Of a DNA stretch of 64,000 bases, positions 12,122 through 27,578 are shown piece by piece. Every line of letters starts with the position of its first letter. The first letter of the stretch is position 1. Where the stretch lies: contig JAKJXP020000003.1 of assembly GCA_022225965.2 (NCBI GenBank), positions 682,001-746,000 of the forward strand. The letters are read 5' to 3'. The position numbers and the translations under genes were made by a program. The notes below the pieces were generated by a model, which saw only the letters and a program-made list of their open reading frames with translations, was not told the DNA's origin and made no database searches. This DNA comes from Diatrype stigma. Lineage: Eukaryota > Ascomycota > Sordariomycetes > Xylariales > Diatrypaceae.

Positions 12122-14257
12122 GGTGGATGCTACCGACCGTATGGCCACTGTTTGGGTAATGAGTATCGGTTATCGAGAGTTTCGCGCGATTTTAGAAGGA
12201 TATGGAAGAAGCTATATCCATAGGTGATTATTGGCATGTGTCTAGTTGCAAGGGGAGGGGAGAGGATGCAAGTGCCAAAGAAGAAGAGTGCGAAAGAATG
12301 GGGTGAGGATAGGAACAGAAAGTGTCGTCTCCAGGTTTATGTTTATGAACAAGCCTGGTAGCTTGTCATTCTGATGGAGGGCGAATTAGATTGTAGTGTA
12401 ACGTTGATGGCAATGGTAAAGAATGAAGGTACCTAGCAGCCTAGGTAAGGTATTGTACCTGGATTATGTATGAGGGCAATTGATTACAATGTGAAAGGGC
12501 TGCCACTACTTATGCCCAGGTAAGTGGAAGGAAGAAGGTACGGAGAAGGCAGGATTCATACCCAAAACCCAGGCGGGAGAATTGCGTGAATAGGGAATAC
12601 CTGCAGGCAGGTAGTGAATGGGCAATGGGCAATGGGCGGGCGGATGGGCAGATGCGCAATTGATTGAATTTGGGAGCTACCACTGGCCGGTCGCGTTGCT
12701 TGACGCTCCAGCGCTCGTAAGGCTCGGAATGCTTCAGCCACTTTCCACTTTCCACTTTCCAAGGTCCCTTGTAGCCCGACCCACATATTCCTTGTACACG
12801 CATAAGTAGCTACAGATGCACTTATTGAACATAAGACTGTCTACTCTTCTTATTACATAATTAGTAGCTTCTTGTTTTTCGATAGTCTAGGTACCTAGGT
12901 ACATATTATAAAACGTAAACACGTATCTAGGGACCTTAGATACGCAATGTCAAAGAGTATGGCGGGCAAATAAATACCTAGGTAGGTAGATATAGAGGCA
13001 GTATGACTGTTATGTTGGATAAGTAGTCATGGGATAATGTTGAATGTTCCGTGTTGCTCAAGTGCTTGCAATATCAAAATTGAAGGCAGGACAGTCAGCA
13101 TACCTATGGAAGTCTCATCTCGATGACACTATCACCACCACTTCACATTTTAGAACACAGCACATCGTTGCATTACGTCGGGCATATAGAACATGAAACT
13201 CTTTTTTTATTGGGAGTTCTCAGTCCACCGCAGAATGGTGGATCCATATGCTGCGTCCACCACAGCATAGAGAAGCTGAAAGGCCTCGAAAGCGTCTCGG
13301 CCGCTATCTGCAAAAGCACTACATCCCCTCTGCCTGTAATTTGCCCAGCCAGATGAAATGCCTTAAACTTTTCCACATGCCAAAACCATGAAAGCGCACA
13401 TCAAAGCAGAACGAATCCTCTGCCTCGCAAAGAAAAGCCACGAGCCTGTGCCTATGCCTATGCCTATGCCTTGCTCGCCTGCTCGCCAAGATGCCCTTCG
13501 TCCTGTCGTCAAGCGTTGCGTCCGAGATTACCATTCTATCTTCATTGCCCTCTATGATAAGAGCCCCCCTTGCCGTGGTGAAAGCTCCTTTGCCAGAGCC
13601 TTACCAATCAGAGAACCGAGAATTCCACTTTTGTCTATGAATATGCCATCAACAAAACCGCGGCTGGGCGAACACATGTCCTTTCGCCCCCTTCCTATGT
13701 AACCGCAGTAGGGCTTCGTGCCCCCTTCCAAAGGGCAAAAGCAGGTGTATCGAAGCCGAGACCGTCATCGTCGTAAAAAAAAGGAGCTCACCGATCCACC
13801 GGGACCGGTCAACTTCTATGCGATGAATGTCTCTCTAGGGTATCTTCGTCAAGGCAAGTAGTTGGCCTCGAAGCGTCTCATGAGGCTGCTCGCATCAGGC
13901 CCTCCCACGTTCGTCTATGGGTATCAAGCGTGGAGGAGGGCTGCAGCCGAAACAAAGACAAATGCCGTCTATCATATGCTAGAGTCCTGCGCCCGAGGAC
14001 TCGAACCTGCCGATCCTGACTCGAGGGCCAGAAGTCATATCTGCCGTAGAAGGAAGTATGCCGGGAAGTGTCGAAGAAATGCCGAAAAGCTCTTCGCAGA
14101 TAAAACACAAAAAAATTAACGAAACCGGAAAATTGAGAAATGTAACGTCGGCGTTACTCATGTACGTGGCATAGGTAAGCCTAGACCACTGCATCTAGCC
14201 CGTGGTGTCCGAAAAAAAGAAAAGGGACTGATCGGGCTTTGGTAGTCGAGGCGAAGT
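12122..14257. other. Intergenic region between ies1 and ded1
   Basis: About 2.1 kb without a supportable gene. It includes the ies1 promoter and leader and the ded1 3' flank. A CCACTTTCC-type repeat lies at 12738-12761 and a GCCTAT array near 13448-13472. Open frames of up to about 100 codons between 13120 and 14120 resemble nothing I know. A hairpin near 13982-14004 (GAGTCCT/AGGACTC arms) was tested as tRNA debris and failed. Confidence 0.55.
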
Positions 14258-16467
<2,210 letters not shown>

Positions 16468-19400
16468 GTTGGGAAGTGATCAAGGGAGGATTGTATTGAC
16501 GGAATATTGTCGAGTAGAATAGATCGATATCCGGTATGGGGTAGGGGCTGTTGTGTGAATGGTGTGGAAGAAATTTCTTTCGTATGAACCAGACCAGGGC
16601 GTTGTCACTGTAGAGAAGAAGTGAACAAAAATCTCCTGCAAGCGGAGTGGAAGGATGGAAAGATGGAAAGTAGAGGAACAGATAAGATTAAATCTATGAA
16701 GGCTCCCAAGATGATAAAGGAACCGTCGAGATGTAATGATGTTGCTGTTCCGGATGGGAAGTTGCGGATGGGTAAGGGTGAAAAGGGTTGATCCAGAAGG
16801 AAAGAAGAGGCAGGAAGGGACAGAAAGTAACTGCGGTCTCTCTCGGTCAGAAAATTATTAGGTAGATAGAGATGCTATTCGTTGGTGATAGTTGGAGTGC
16901 TGTAGATCACAAGCCGTGCACACACACTCTCCCTGTTTTTTATGATCACGTCTGGAACAGGCGAAATCTCTAAACGCCTTCAAGATTCCTCTAGAAAAGA
17001 AGAAAATGAAAACCCGGGTGTTTTCAAAAGGAAAGAGAGAGAAGACACTCTCTCGGGGTAACTGCAAGTGTTTGATCTCAGGTGGGAGGGAAAAAGTTCT
17101 CAAGGGTAGGGGGAGGGAGGGGAGATTTAAAAGTGGCAGAAGTGATAGTCGATTTTGCTGGGAGCAGTGGGAGGCGAAAAGATTTAGTCCCTAGTTTTTA
17201 GGGCCCTGGGGCTGCGGGCTTGCGGGCTGCTGGTTGCCAGGGTTTGGTTTTCCGCCTTCTAACGGTTTTCAGTGGTAGAAGCCCAGGTAATTATGGGGCA
17301 CGAAGGTGTGTAGGTGCAAGTACATACATCGGGTGTCTGATGTACCTACCTAATGGTACCTAGGTAGGGATGTATGTAGGTTTGTGGTTCTATCTGGCAG
17401 TGAACAGCAAGAATTCTGCTAGCACCTGGGCAGTTGCTCGTACCTGCACAGCGTTTGTATGTACACGAAGCAGTTGTGTAGGTACTACGTAATCGTTCTT
17501 TTCTTTCTTTCTTTCTTGCCTCTTTCCTTCCATCTTCTCATCGAATAGCAAACATGGTAAAGAGATGGATATGACCTAAGAAAGGTACCATGGGTACTAA
17601 ACATAAACAACCTTGGGAGACGGAAGAAGACGTGTATCTATCTCCGAATACGACTCATAGGGCAGTTGGCCATGATCTGAATTTTATCTGGTCTAAATAG
17701 TACGTGCTACGTATGTATCTAGCGGTGACCCCAGAAAATGACATATGTACCTGCCCAACCAACCTTTTAGCCCGGCCAACCTCCTGAAAGTATACGCAGT
17801 TATATACCAGGTATGTGTGTACATAGGCCTGGTATCATCTCTTACCGGCAACAGACATTCACGGTTTCAGTAGTACCAGGTAGCTATGTACAGTCTAGGG
17901 ATGGCCAATGTTCAGTCTTTTCTGTATCACTGATAGATAACCTCATATCATGTCATCTTCAAACGACCTCCTACCTGCTACCTATGTAGCCAACTGGACG
18001 AGCTAACACTACCTACCTCCCTACCTCCCTACCTAATAGCATGTGTGCCTGCCTATGTAGGCGCTTATCTATACACACATACATGTATTCAGGATGTTGA
18101 TGGTCCTGGGCTTGAACCTGCCTAATGAATGCCACCGTTCGGGAGCATATGCCTAAACTGCCATGAGATTCAAGTGGCAAAGATTCACTGACTCTCGAGG
18201 CTATTGGTCGAAGCACCAACTTCCTCGACCTCCCCAGCTCTTCATAAGCAAACCGGTGATGGGCATCAAATGCTGCAATGCTAACGAGATTCAGGTCGAG
18301 AGCTATGTACAGTGGTTACATATGTAGTCTGTATCGAAGATACAAAGCCAATGCGATGTCTGAAATGTTGCGTGGAAGCTAGCACGGGCTTTCGCCGTTC
18401 GTCTCGTCCGTCCCCCGAACTGACTAGCTAGTTCCATATAGGAGCAGAGGATGTACATACATCGTAGATAAGATGAGAATGGCTTTGGGGGGAAGGGGGG
18501 AGAAGCACGGGAAGGTGTGACATTCGACAGCAATAGCAACGTTGAACCCAACTACAACATACCTAAATTACGTGCCTGACCACCTAGTGTAGGTATATTT
18601 CCATATCGAAGATGATGCGTCAGGTACATACAAGCCAAACCACCTATGATGGCATCTATCACGCTGCATATCCTGGCCGTTCGTAATATTGGGCAGGGTG
18701 GATCCAGAGTCCAGGCCTATATATGCCTATAAGGCATGCGACCCAAGGAAATCAGGGCACCCGAAAATCACCCAGTCCCTGGCTGCATTTCAAAGCAAAA
18801 TTAAGGACAATAATAGGGTGCCTGCAAGTCTTTGAGGATCATGGAGATATTTTCACCGCCCATAGCCTGTAGCTAGAACCTGGTTGGCTTCAACTTGGGG
18901 GGGACACATTTCGATGGTTTTTCCTCTTCGTTTTTCTTTACACCGCCTTTATCGATAAAACGAACTTGCTATTGCCTCGCATCGTTATGTAGGTAGCCGT
19001 ATATGCTATGCTCTCAGGCTCTCTGCCTCATTGCCTCTTCTGAAAATGGACGCGGGGTACACACCAACTTGATCAGAATAACTCCCCAAACGACGATTGG
19101 AGCCACACTACCGAAGGAGTGACAGTCTCCAAAGCTCTGTTTGGAAGAGTTGGGCAAGAAAACGTACTTAACCATCAGAAACTACATCACAGTGTAGTCA
19201 TGGGTGATGTCTAGGCGCTGTACAGACGATATCCTATCACGCAAAACGATAATGGCTCAAGATATCCATATGTATAAGCTCAAACCCGCCTCGCAAGAGT
19301 TCTGCATTGTATCTACTCTTCGGGAGCGCTTGCTTGAGGTCCAGGAAGAGAAGCACCGTACAGCAGCAACGGCATCGGGAGTTGCCTGAAGAACCATGAT

Positions 19401-19589
19401 AGCGTTAGATCGCTAGCAACGATCTCGTGAAATGATGTGGTGCTGATTGTTCGTTCGTCATGTCGGGCGTACGGATATATATCCGACCTCATAACGTAGA
19501 TCATCTAATGGTACAAACTCATAATAGCCGCTCGTGTATTGTCACGACCTGGCCTTGCCTTGACCTTGCCTTGCCATCTGTCTGGCCTT
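16468..19589. other. Intergenic region between ded1 and pre1
   Basis: About 3.1 kb without a supportable gene. The part next to ded1 (16470-17200) is purine-rich on the plus strand, so pyrimidine-rich in the ded1 sense, and probably holds the promoter and a long 5' leader. A CTTT array lies at 17495-17516. The rest carries TACCTAGGTA-like words and short frames with no recognisable product. Confidence 0.55.
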
Positions 19590-20407
19590 TCAAGCACTCT
19601 TGACCACCTTGTCGTCATTGAACTCTATATCCACCACGCCATCCTTCGTAACCGCCTTGACCGTCATGCCCTTGAAGTCGATGGGCATCCGTCTCTTCAG
19701 CTCGTCCGTGCACATCTCCAGGATCTTGATGCCCTGGTGGAGCGTGATGTCCGGGTGGTGGTGCTTGTCGAGGATGGAGAGGCAGTAGTACTGGGCGTAG
19801 CCGTGGGCGGCGTAGGGCACCGCGGCCAGCGACGCCAAGTAGTCCAGCCAGAACAGGCTGGGCTTGTGGGTGATGGGGTCGACGCCGCCCAGCAGCAGGT
19901 TGACGTGGTAGGGCTTCCGTGACCGCAGGCTCGACGCCAGCTCGCCGCGGACGTAGTGTGCTAGGGCGGTCGGGGAGAGGTCCGTCTCGTTGCGCATCGA
20001 GTAGAGCTGGGCATTGGCTTGGATGTATTCCGTGAATTGTACTATCATCGCCCTGCGGTTAGCTAACCGGAATAGCCACAAGGCCAGAAAGTAAAAACCA
20101 GAAGGTAGAAAGCGGAGGCGGAGGCGGAGGCGGAGGCGGAGGCGGAGGCGGAGGGGATGAGAGAAAGCGGCGTGCGTGCGCAAACGTACTGGTATCTCCG
20201 GCCTCCCCGGAAAAGGCCATGAGAGTGTGCTTGTTGAGCTGCCGGGTCTTGTCATCGGCGGCTTTCAGAATGGTGACACCTCGCATGGCAGCTTTGGAAG
20301 CTGCCACTAATGTGAAGTCCTTGCCCGTGATGCCTAGTAGTACCTCCCTGGTTCGGTTCTGTCAGTCGATGGCGGCCACCAGAAGAAGGGTGCACGAAGA
20401 CTCACAT
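19590..20407 (-). CDS. pre1: 20S proteasome subunit beta type-4 (Pre1/PSMB2)
   Basis: Predicted non-catalytic beta subunit of the 20S proteasome core, about 203 aa. Exons (complement): 20406-20407 (only the A and T of the start codon), 20190-20347 and 19590-20041. The first intron (20348-20405, GTGAGT...CCAG, CTGAC branch) splits ATG after T, and exon 2 supplies the G. The protein then reads MEVLLGITGKDFTL, the expected beta-4 N terminus, without a propeptide. Further family blocks are KHTLMAFSGEAGDT, YIQANAQLYSMRNE, NLLLGGVD and HGYAQYYCLSILDKHHHP. The second intron (148 nt) holds a hexamer array. The unspliced leader reads ATG TGA, so initiation without splicing would fail at once. The coding part is GC-rich in third positions. 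The identity is very secure and the split start codon is well supported by splice signals. Confidence 0.93.
20113..20154. repeat. (CGGAGG)7 array inside pre1 intron 2
   Basis: Seven tandem CGGAGG hexamers on the plus strand. In the pre1 sense this is a CCTCCG pyrimidine-rich tract within the 148-nt second intron. It probably explains why this intron is longer than most in the window. Confidence 0.9.
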
Positions 20408-21587
20408 GTTGCAAGGCGGTGGAATTAGCTACTGGGAAATACTAGGGAATCCTAGAAGAAATGAAGGCGAGGAGGTCGTTCGTGGGCTTGGTGATGACGA
20501 TCGGGGAATGGAGCTGGATGTGGTAGACGCGCAGACAAGCTTCAGCCTGGTCAGCCTCATGAGAGCTACGACGTATGTATGTACATGCGCTACCTACAGC
20601 GCTACAGGTAAGGTTAGGTACCTACCTAGCACACTCCTAGCACACTCCTAGCACACTCCTAGCACACTCCTAGCACACTCATAGCACACTGATGTACTGT
20701 AGACTACCTAGTACTCGCTTACCTATCAATTCATTCCCCCACACAGTGCCTGGATAAGCATTTGTAGGTACGAGATAAGCTGCCCCAGGTGCCGATATAT
20801 CGAGGGGTAGTCTAGGTAGGGGCAATAACTCGCCTGCTCGGTGGTCTAGAACTGCCTGAACTTCCCTCTTGTTTCAGCGGGTACGAGGTGAGTTCGAATG
20901 CACCAGCCACATCAGCTCTACCTACCATTGAAGCACTTAGCAGCCGAAACATTGTTCCCGGTCTTCGGGTTATGTGAGATATTCGTCTGCAATATTCGTC
21001 TGCAATATCCTGTTTCTATCTAATCAACTTCAATGGTGTTTCCCTTACTTTCTACTCCGTTACGTAGTATGTATTGGGCATGTAGCACAGATCGATGCCC
21101 AGCGACTTGCAATATCACGTAGTGTCTCTATTCCTTACCCTTGGTCTCAGGGGCCAATAAACCGTAGAGATCCAACGTCGACGGTGTCCGACCTAAAACC
21201 AAGTATTCGCCAAAGTTTATGCAGTGATGTTGGCCTCCCTATATATAATCTAGCTATGTACTGAATAAACATGATAGGTATGCTTTTGGGGCTCACCCTC
21301 AGATAAATATTCTATGCCAACATATACTATCAAACAATATCTGAGAGAAAACCAGATCATAGGCCCAAAAAAAGGGGGCAAAACATTATCCATGAAACCA
21401 GGGGGAGGCTGAAAGGGTGTGACTGGCCTTCTAGACTGACCTACCAACAGGGACGGTGCCAATCTCATAATCTACTCTTCGGCCGCCACAACCTTGGAAC
21501 GAGCCGTCTGATGAACATATATATGTTGTATTCTTGTGTGAAGGCAATCTTGGCGACGTTTCTAGTTATAACGCGATAGTAGGGCAA
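20408..21587. other. Intergenic region between pre1 and the P5B ATPase
   Basis: About 1.2 kb holding the pre1 promoter and the 3' flank of the ATPase gene. It contains an 11-bp tandem array (20626-20690) and a 13-bp direct duplication near 20984-21009. No gene is supported. Confidence 0.6.
20626..20690. repeat. 11-bp minisatellite CTAGCACACTC
   Basis: Five perfect head-to-tail copies of CTAGCACACTC (20626-20680) and a sixth variant copy, about 220 bp upstream of the pre1 start codon. The perfect identity suggests recent expansion. Confidence 0.92.
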
Positions 21588-24500
21588 TTACGCCCGCGCG
21601 CGCTCTAATATGATTTTGTACTCTTTCCGCTTCTTAGTCTTCTTCAGGAGAGCCAACTTTGCCTGGCCAACCTTTCGAGCAAGGCCTGGCAGAATATGAT
21701 TCTCGGCAGTCCACGCAATGAGTAGATAACAGCAACCAAGTACCAGGACGGCGCCTTTGAAAGTGGAGCTGATGGGGGTCAGCTGCATCAGCTCCATCAA
21801 CCAGGGCTCTGATGATAGGACCATATATGCTGATATAGCCAGCGCGGCGGCAATGGTCGCCATAAACGGCCCTATTCAGTTGTCAGTTCAGGTGACTTAA
21901 TCGAACAACGTTCTTGAGAGGATTTTCACTCACAGTTCTGGCTCATGGGCTGCCTGAAGGGCCGCCCAGCATTGAGAACGACACCAATGAATATGTATTC
22001 GAAACAAGACATCAAAAATAAGGCCGTGTTTTCTGAGTTGTCGATATTGGACTTGTCCGGGTTGACGAGTGGTGGTATATACCTGAGAGGCTTGCATTAG
22101 TGGACAAGGCTTACAGGCCAATTGAGTTCAGGAGACATACCAATCCTGCTCTCGAACGATCAACCATGCGGCAGCCTGGATGAGGATGCAAATAGCAATC
22201 TGGCCAAGCAATGGCGTGAGGACCTTTCTAGAAACCAAATCTGCCGTAGGCCGCTTCTTGCTGAGGACCGGGAACGGCCCTGACCAACCCACTATCGGCT
22301 GAGTTAGACAACTAGGGGACATGTTCATATCTCAGGGGTGCACTTACTGAAGATAGCGATGGGTAGGATGAGAAGAACGTCTATAAACAGGAACTACTCT
22401 ATGTTAGCCGGTTACGAGAGACACTGTACATCCTGTAAAAAACATACCTGGAAATCCCCTAGATTGGAGCCCGATGCATATAGGAAGCTGACGGAGGTGA
22501 ATTGGATGGCTGAATATAAGCTCATGTACTTGAAGCAGCTGAAGCTAGTCACTAGAGCAGCCCGGCCCTCCCTAGAAGATAGTTAGCCATCAGGGCACGC
22601 AGTTACTAGCAAGAGCGTTCTGTCAACTCACCGTATGACGTCTGGCACGCAACGAATGTCGAATACTCTCGAGGTGAATGGCGCGGCCACTGATGCTTCT
22701 GCTTCTGAGAGTGAAATGCCTACGTCTGCTGCCTTCAAAGCTCCGCAATCATTCGCGCCATCTCCGCAGAATCCACAACAGTAGTCGATGCTCTGCAGTT
22801 TTTCGACAAGCTCATGTTTCTCATCCGGCGACATGCGCGCAAACACCTTGCCCAATACAAGCATCTAACAGGAAGGTCAGCGTCTGCTGTCTATGGATTG
22901 ACAAACCAGTACTCACTCTCTGCATGACCTCGTTCGGTGCGAAGTCTATTATCCACCGGAACACGTCGCCACTGACAGCGAGCGTGTAGTTCCTCAGGTT
23001 TGTAATATCATAAGGCAAAGATGCATCGCGTTCAGTAGGAGGCGGTAGTGGCTACAGGCAATTCCTGGTCAGAACTCGTACAAAACAACCATACAGAATT
23101 GGCTTACCAGTAACGTTCGGTTATCTAGCTGGAATGCACCGTCATCTATGCTTTCCCAGTGAAGTCGAGCATTAGGGTCGCGATTGTTCCCTGTGGAGAT
23201 AAATGAGCAATTATCCATGGTACGCCTCATAAGAGGTAGTCATCGTTGAGTTACCTTCAGCAAAATGAGGCACGAAGCAGTGTGCATTTTTGTCAATCAG
23301 GCCGCAGTTTCTGGCCACGCTGATTGCCGTTAAAATGTTATCACCCGTCACCATAATTGAGCCAATATTTGACTGTCTCAGTTCCGTCAAGACAGCTTCC
23401 GTAGTGGGCTTGAGTTTGTTCTCAAAAATAATGAACCCCACGAACTCGAGGTTTGCCTCGACATCGTGGCGCTTCATCTTTTGCGACTTCACCCACGGAA
23501 GCCTCTCGATATGCCTAGTAGCACATGCAATAACCCGGTATCCTTTGTGGGTGTAGTACGACAGCATCTCTTCATAATCTTCGGGGACTGTCGAGTTGTT
23601 AGGTTTGTGGTTACGGGGGTTGGGGTTACGGGGGTACAAGGAGCACGTACGAGTCTCGGGTCGGCATATGTCGCGCATCGACTCTGGAGCCCCTTTGACA
23701 TAGATATCTCCGCTCTGCTGCCCGAAGGTGCGGACAATGACACTCGCTCTTCTGAGTTGTGCGACAAACTCAAAAGATTTTAGAACACCAAGTTCGATAG
23801 GACCCTGGTAGACGTTAGACGGGATCCGGCATAGCTCACAGAACACTGCTTACATTGCGACCTTGGGTGTTCCCATAGGGATCGGTGTCATACAGTGGTG
23901 CTGTGGGAGGCCGAGCAATGGAAGGCGACAGGCCTCCTTGTTCTTCATCATCTTGGTCACCGCCACTGCTCTGGTTTCCCTCTTCAAATGTCCAGCCGGT
24001 GAACTCGAACATTTTGAGATCTAATGGGTCGCCAACAAGTTCGTCATCGACAGACCGGAGCGAGTGACACGTAGCCATGGTAAACAACGCTGCACGGCTC
24101 GTTTGGTATTGATCATCTGCACTATACTCCATGCAATGAGGAGGGACCAATGCAGATGCGTTAGTAGCAATATCCTCGAATCGTTTCGTCGACCTGGAGA
24201 CCAGCTGGAGTCCTAGAACGTCCAAACCATCCTCAGTAAGAGTCCCTGTCTTGTCAAAACACATGACATCCAATTTCCCACCAACGTTAACTCTCTGTGG
24301 ACTTATGCAGAATATTTGTTTCTTCTTGAGGCGAGATAGTGCGAAGTTGGTCCCGATCGTAAGCGTGGCCGGCAACGCAGGCGGCACGACAATAGTGATT
24401 AGGTCCAGCGCCCTCACAACTATCAGATGCCAGGCTAAGCCAAGGCGGATGAAGTTGACGAACGATACGACAAACCCAAGGAGGGCCACACATGCCATTA

Positions 24501-26453
24501 CCGCGATGTACCGGAAAGAATCACGATAGAATTTGAACCCCGAGGGTTTGGGGAAGAGCATCGATCGCACCAAGGAGCCCTTGGTAGTGTTGAACCCGGT
24601 TCTTACAACCATGGCAAGAGCAACAGCTTGGTCATCTCCATCATCTTGCGGCCGCCTCGCACGAATTATCTTGGTCCCACAGAATAAGAAATGCCGAGCT
24701 ATCTCAGGAGAGACTGTCGACGCAGATAATTCCATGGCGAACAGTGTATCATCTGTTGCGGGATACTTGGAAATAGGCACAGATTCCCCGGTGAGCATAC
24801 TCTCGTTCACAATGCAGTCACCGCTGAGCAGTAAGCTGTCGCTTGGGAAATGAGTTAGACCCGGGTCAGTGAGCTCATATACATCGCCGGGAACCAGATC
24901 GCTCGAGGACACATAATCCCCTAGATGCTGTTAGCAGCTTGAACGCAACGAAGATTGAGAAGTCCACATACAGAATCCGTCTCGGAGAACTCTCACGTCG
25001 CATTCGAAGCGGGAGATATCGCGGAGACGCTTCATAGTCTGTCTTATGTTAGCGAATACATCACCGCCTGTGGCATACTCGAAGAACATACTGCCCGCGT
25101 CTCCACCAATGTTGCGATGATGCTACCGGCAGACATGGCAAAGATACATATTGCATAGTAATAATACTCGTCCAGGGACCAGAGGACCAAGCTTGCAATC
25201 TGAAAGACGTAGAACGGATGGAAAACCTAGAAGTCGTGAGTGGCGATGGACAACATCTGGGGGAAGGAAGACCTCGTACCTCATCTATTAGTAGCTGAGG
25301 GATCGACTTCTGCTCGATATCGATGAGATTGGGACCGAAAACACGTTCTCGTTGGTCCTTCTCGTCGCCACTAATACCAGCACATAGCGATCGAACATGG
25401 GTCCAGGTTGGGTCTTTCCACCCATTGCAAATAATGAACTTATCCTTCAAAGGGTGAAAGAAGAAGCTCACGTAGCGGTAGGTCAAAACGCGAAGCTCTG
25501 GGAGCAATGGGTCGGCATCTTCCTCTAGCAGTTGTGCGAAGACCTTTTCGGGTGCGCCGAAAACCGTAGAAAGTGGGAGATGGTACGGATAAGTACGGAC
25601 GTTCAAGACAGCCATTTCCCCCCATTCGTTCTAAGTCCTGGTCAGAATTGGTCTATAAGGGTAGAAGTGTGGGAGAGTCTGGCATATGGCCACCCACCTC
25701 AAGAACTACCCAATCGCTCTCCCTCAGAGGGCAAGGTTGGCCTATCAGCTTGACAAGCGACCGAGGAAGCCACCTAAGGAGAAGATAGGCCAACCCTAAG
25801 GTGGCAACACATAGGAACATGTAGACAATATAGCCAATAGTACTAGTACGAAAGCCGGCTATGACAATAGTAAGATCCTCATTGACCATACGTAGTTTTT
25901 GGCTCACTCGGCCATGGCCGTGGCCATGACTACGAGCATGGCCACTAACGTCTGTAGTCACGCTGTCTGATCGAAGGAGCCGTGTATGGAGGGAGCTTCT
26001 GGACAGAGTCGAAGACCTCCTCCTCATCGCGTAATCATGCCGGGCATTGCCATCTTCAAGCTCGGGGCCAGAACTCTCCTCTTCCTCCAGAAACCCATCC
26101 TCCTCATCTAGGTCAAACGGGATATCGCCAATATCGAGGATTACGCTACCGTCATCGACGCCGATAAGCTCTTCTGGGCCCTCATCTTCTTCCTCGTTGT
26201 AGTAGGCAAAGCTCGTTATGGAGTCGGCACGTCGTCGGCGATGGGAGAAGGCGGAAAGACTTGTAGGAAGACTCTCGGCCATTGGTCCAGCATACAGCTC
26301 ATCCTGGGCCATCTCGACATCCTCGAAGATGCTCGCGCTGCTTTGGTTGGAGCCCAGCCTGTATAAAATGGGTTGCCCATTGCTGTTGAGGGCTGGGTGT
26401 TGCTGCTGTTGTTGTTGTGACGGCGCACCGTCTTCGCCATCGGAATCCTCCAT
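21588..26453 (-). CDS. ypk9: P5B-type cation-transporting ATPase (Ypk9/ATP13A2 family)
   Basis: Predicted vacuolar/lysosomal P-type ATPase of about 1,355 aa; characterised animal relatives move polyamines. Exons (complement): 25698-26453, 25280-25630, 25092-25226, 24972-25038, 23854-24920, 23651-23804, 23255-23587, 23108-23190, 22917-23051, 22632-22864, 22448-22571, 22348-22393, 22141-22291, 21934-22082, 21588-21871. All phases agree. The N terminus is acidic with a Gln run and a His/Gly patch (residues 1-200). Seen further on are TGES (480-483), the P5B-diagnostic PPALP (616-620; P5A enzymes have PPELP), the phosphorylation motif DKTGT with Asp 659, KGAPE, and the hinge GDGAND (1061-1066). 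The last exons carry hydrophobic helices and a Lys-rich tail. The start is the first ATG (26453); a TTG extension upstream is not credible. The 63-nt intron 23588-23650 has no in-frame stop. Confidence 0.94.
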
Positions 26454-27547
26454 TTTGCGACAGAGATTGTCAGCAAGCAAATGTATCCCGATACACCTAG
26501 AGATACATAGAGACCACTGCGAATTATATACCCGATCCCTTAAGCACTTAAGCAAAGAATGAAACAAAAACGAGTCCTTGCCCTCAAAAGAGAAAGATGG
26601 GCTTGTCTACAAGTAGGTCACGACCTTGTTGTATGCATGATGTTGCGACGTCATTGTCATTGGTGTGTTTAGTTATGAGCTTTGGCAAATCCCGTAGCTT
26701 TCCTTATCTTAGCTCATTTACCACCCAGATAGTTACCTGGGTACCTGGTATCCAGCCAGTTACTTAAGGCAGTTAGGGGGCAGGTATGGTACATTGGTGA
26801 AGGCTAGCGAACCCTCTTACAACTCCAAGTCTTCATAAATTTGGTATAACTGAATACTACCCAGTATGTAGTAATCCCGCATGATCCTTAAGTACGATTC
26901 GTATAAAGTGTGGCATTTTGTTTACCTGGCAGCCCTGGATCACAGCTAAATAATACAAGGTGCACTATGTATAAGAATCTGAGTATATAAAAACAATTGG
27001 CAAAACATATCATCCATTCATATTACTGTATGACCATGTATGCAGGAGATAGGTGGTTACATAATGCCTAATCCATTTCCCCAAGTCCCATGCGCCCAGG
27101 CACCTTATGAGTTCCAGCCTACCCCAGATGACTAACTCGGAGGGGAGGCTTCTGATAGGTGATAACGATAAGATAAGCTGCGTAGCCTATCCGATGTTAG
27201 TCTGTACTTTGTCGTGCCAACAAATTTTATACTCATGTGTAAGGGGGTAGGTCTAGACTTTGCATATGGCCCCTATTACTACCTAGTAGTACCTATTAGG
27301 TACGACGCAGTATGAATCCTGGATGACTAAGCGCCCGAAGCTGTAAGCATGGGCTCAGGCAAGTAAAATATATACACTAGCTACCTAGGTAGTTAATGCC
27401 TCTTGAAATCCATATCCGTATGTGGTCGTTTGCAAAGACAAAACTTGAAACTTTTGGTGTAGGTGACTGTATGTTTTGCAGACATGGCCAGATGTGTACG
27501 ATCCCCGTGCTCAGGGGGGGGGGGGGGGGGGACAGTNNNNNNNNNNC

Positions 27548-27578
<31 letters not shown>

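Noticed and set aside
12122..12148. N-terminal extension of ies1 upstream of the chosen ATG
   Set aside because: The extension starts with GTG, which is not a normal start in fungal nuclear genes; the first ATG is at 12121.
13979..14065. A GGTTCGAGTCC B-box-like word on the minus strand, suggesting a tRNA
   Set aside because: The T-arm forms only three base pairs and no matching acceptor or anticodon arms could be found upstream.
26454..26567. N-terminal extension of the P5B ATPase upstream of 26453
   Set aside because: It begins with TTG and overlaps a TATA-like element; the MEDSDGEDG start is preferred.
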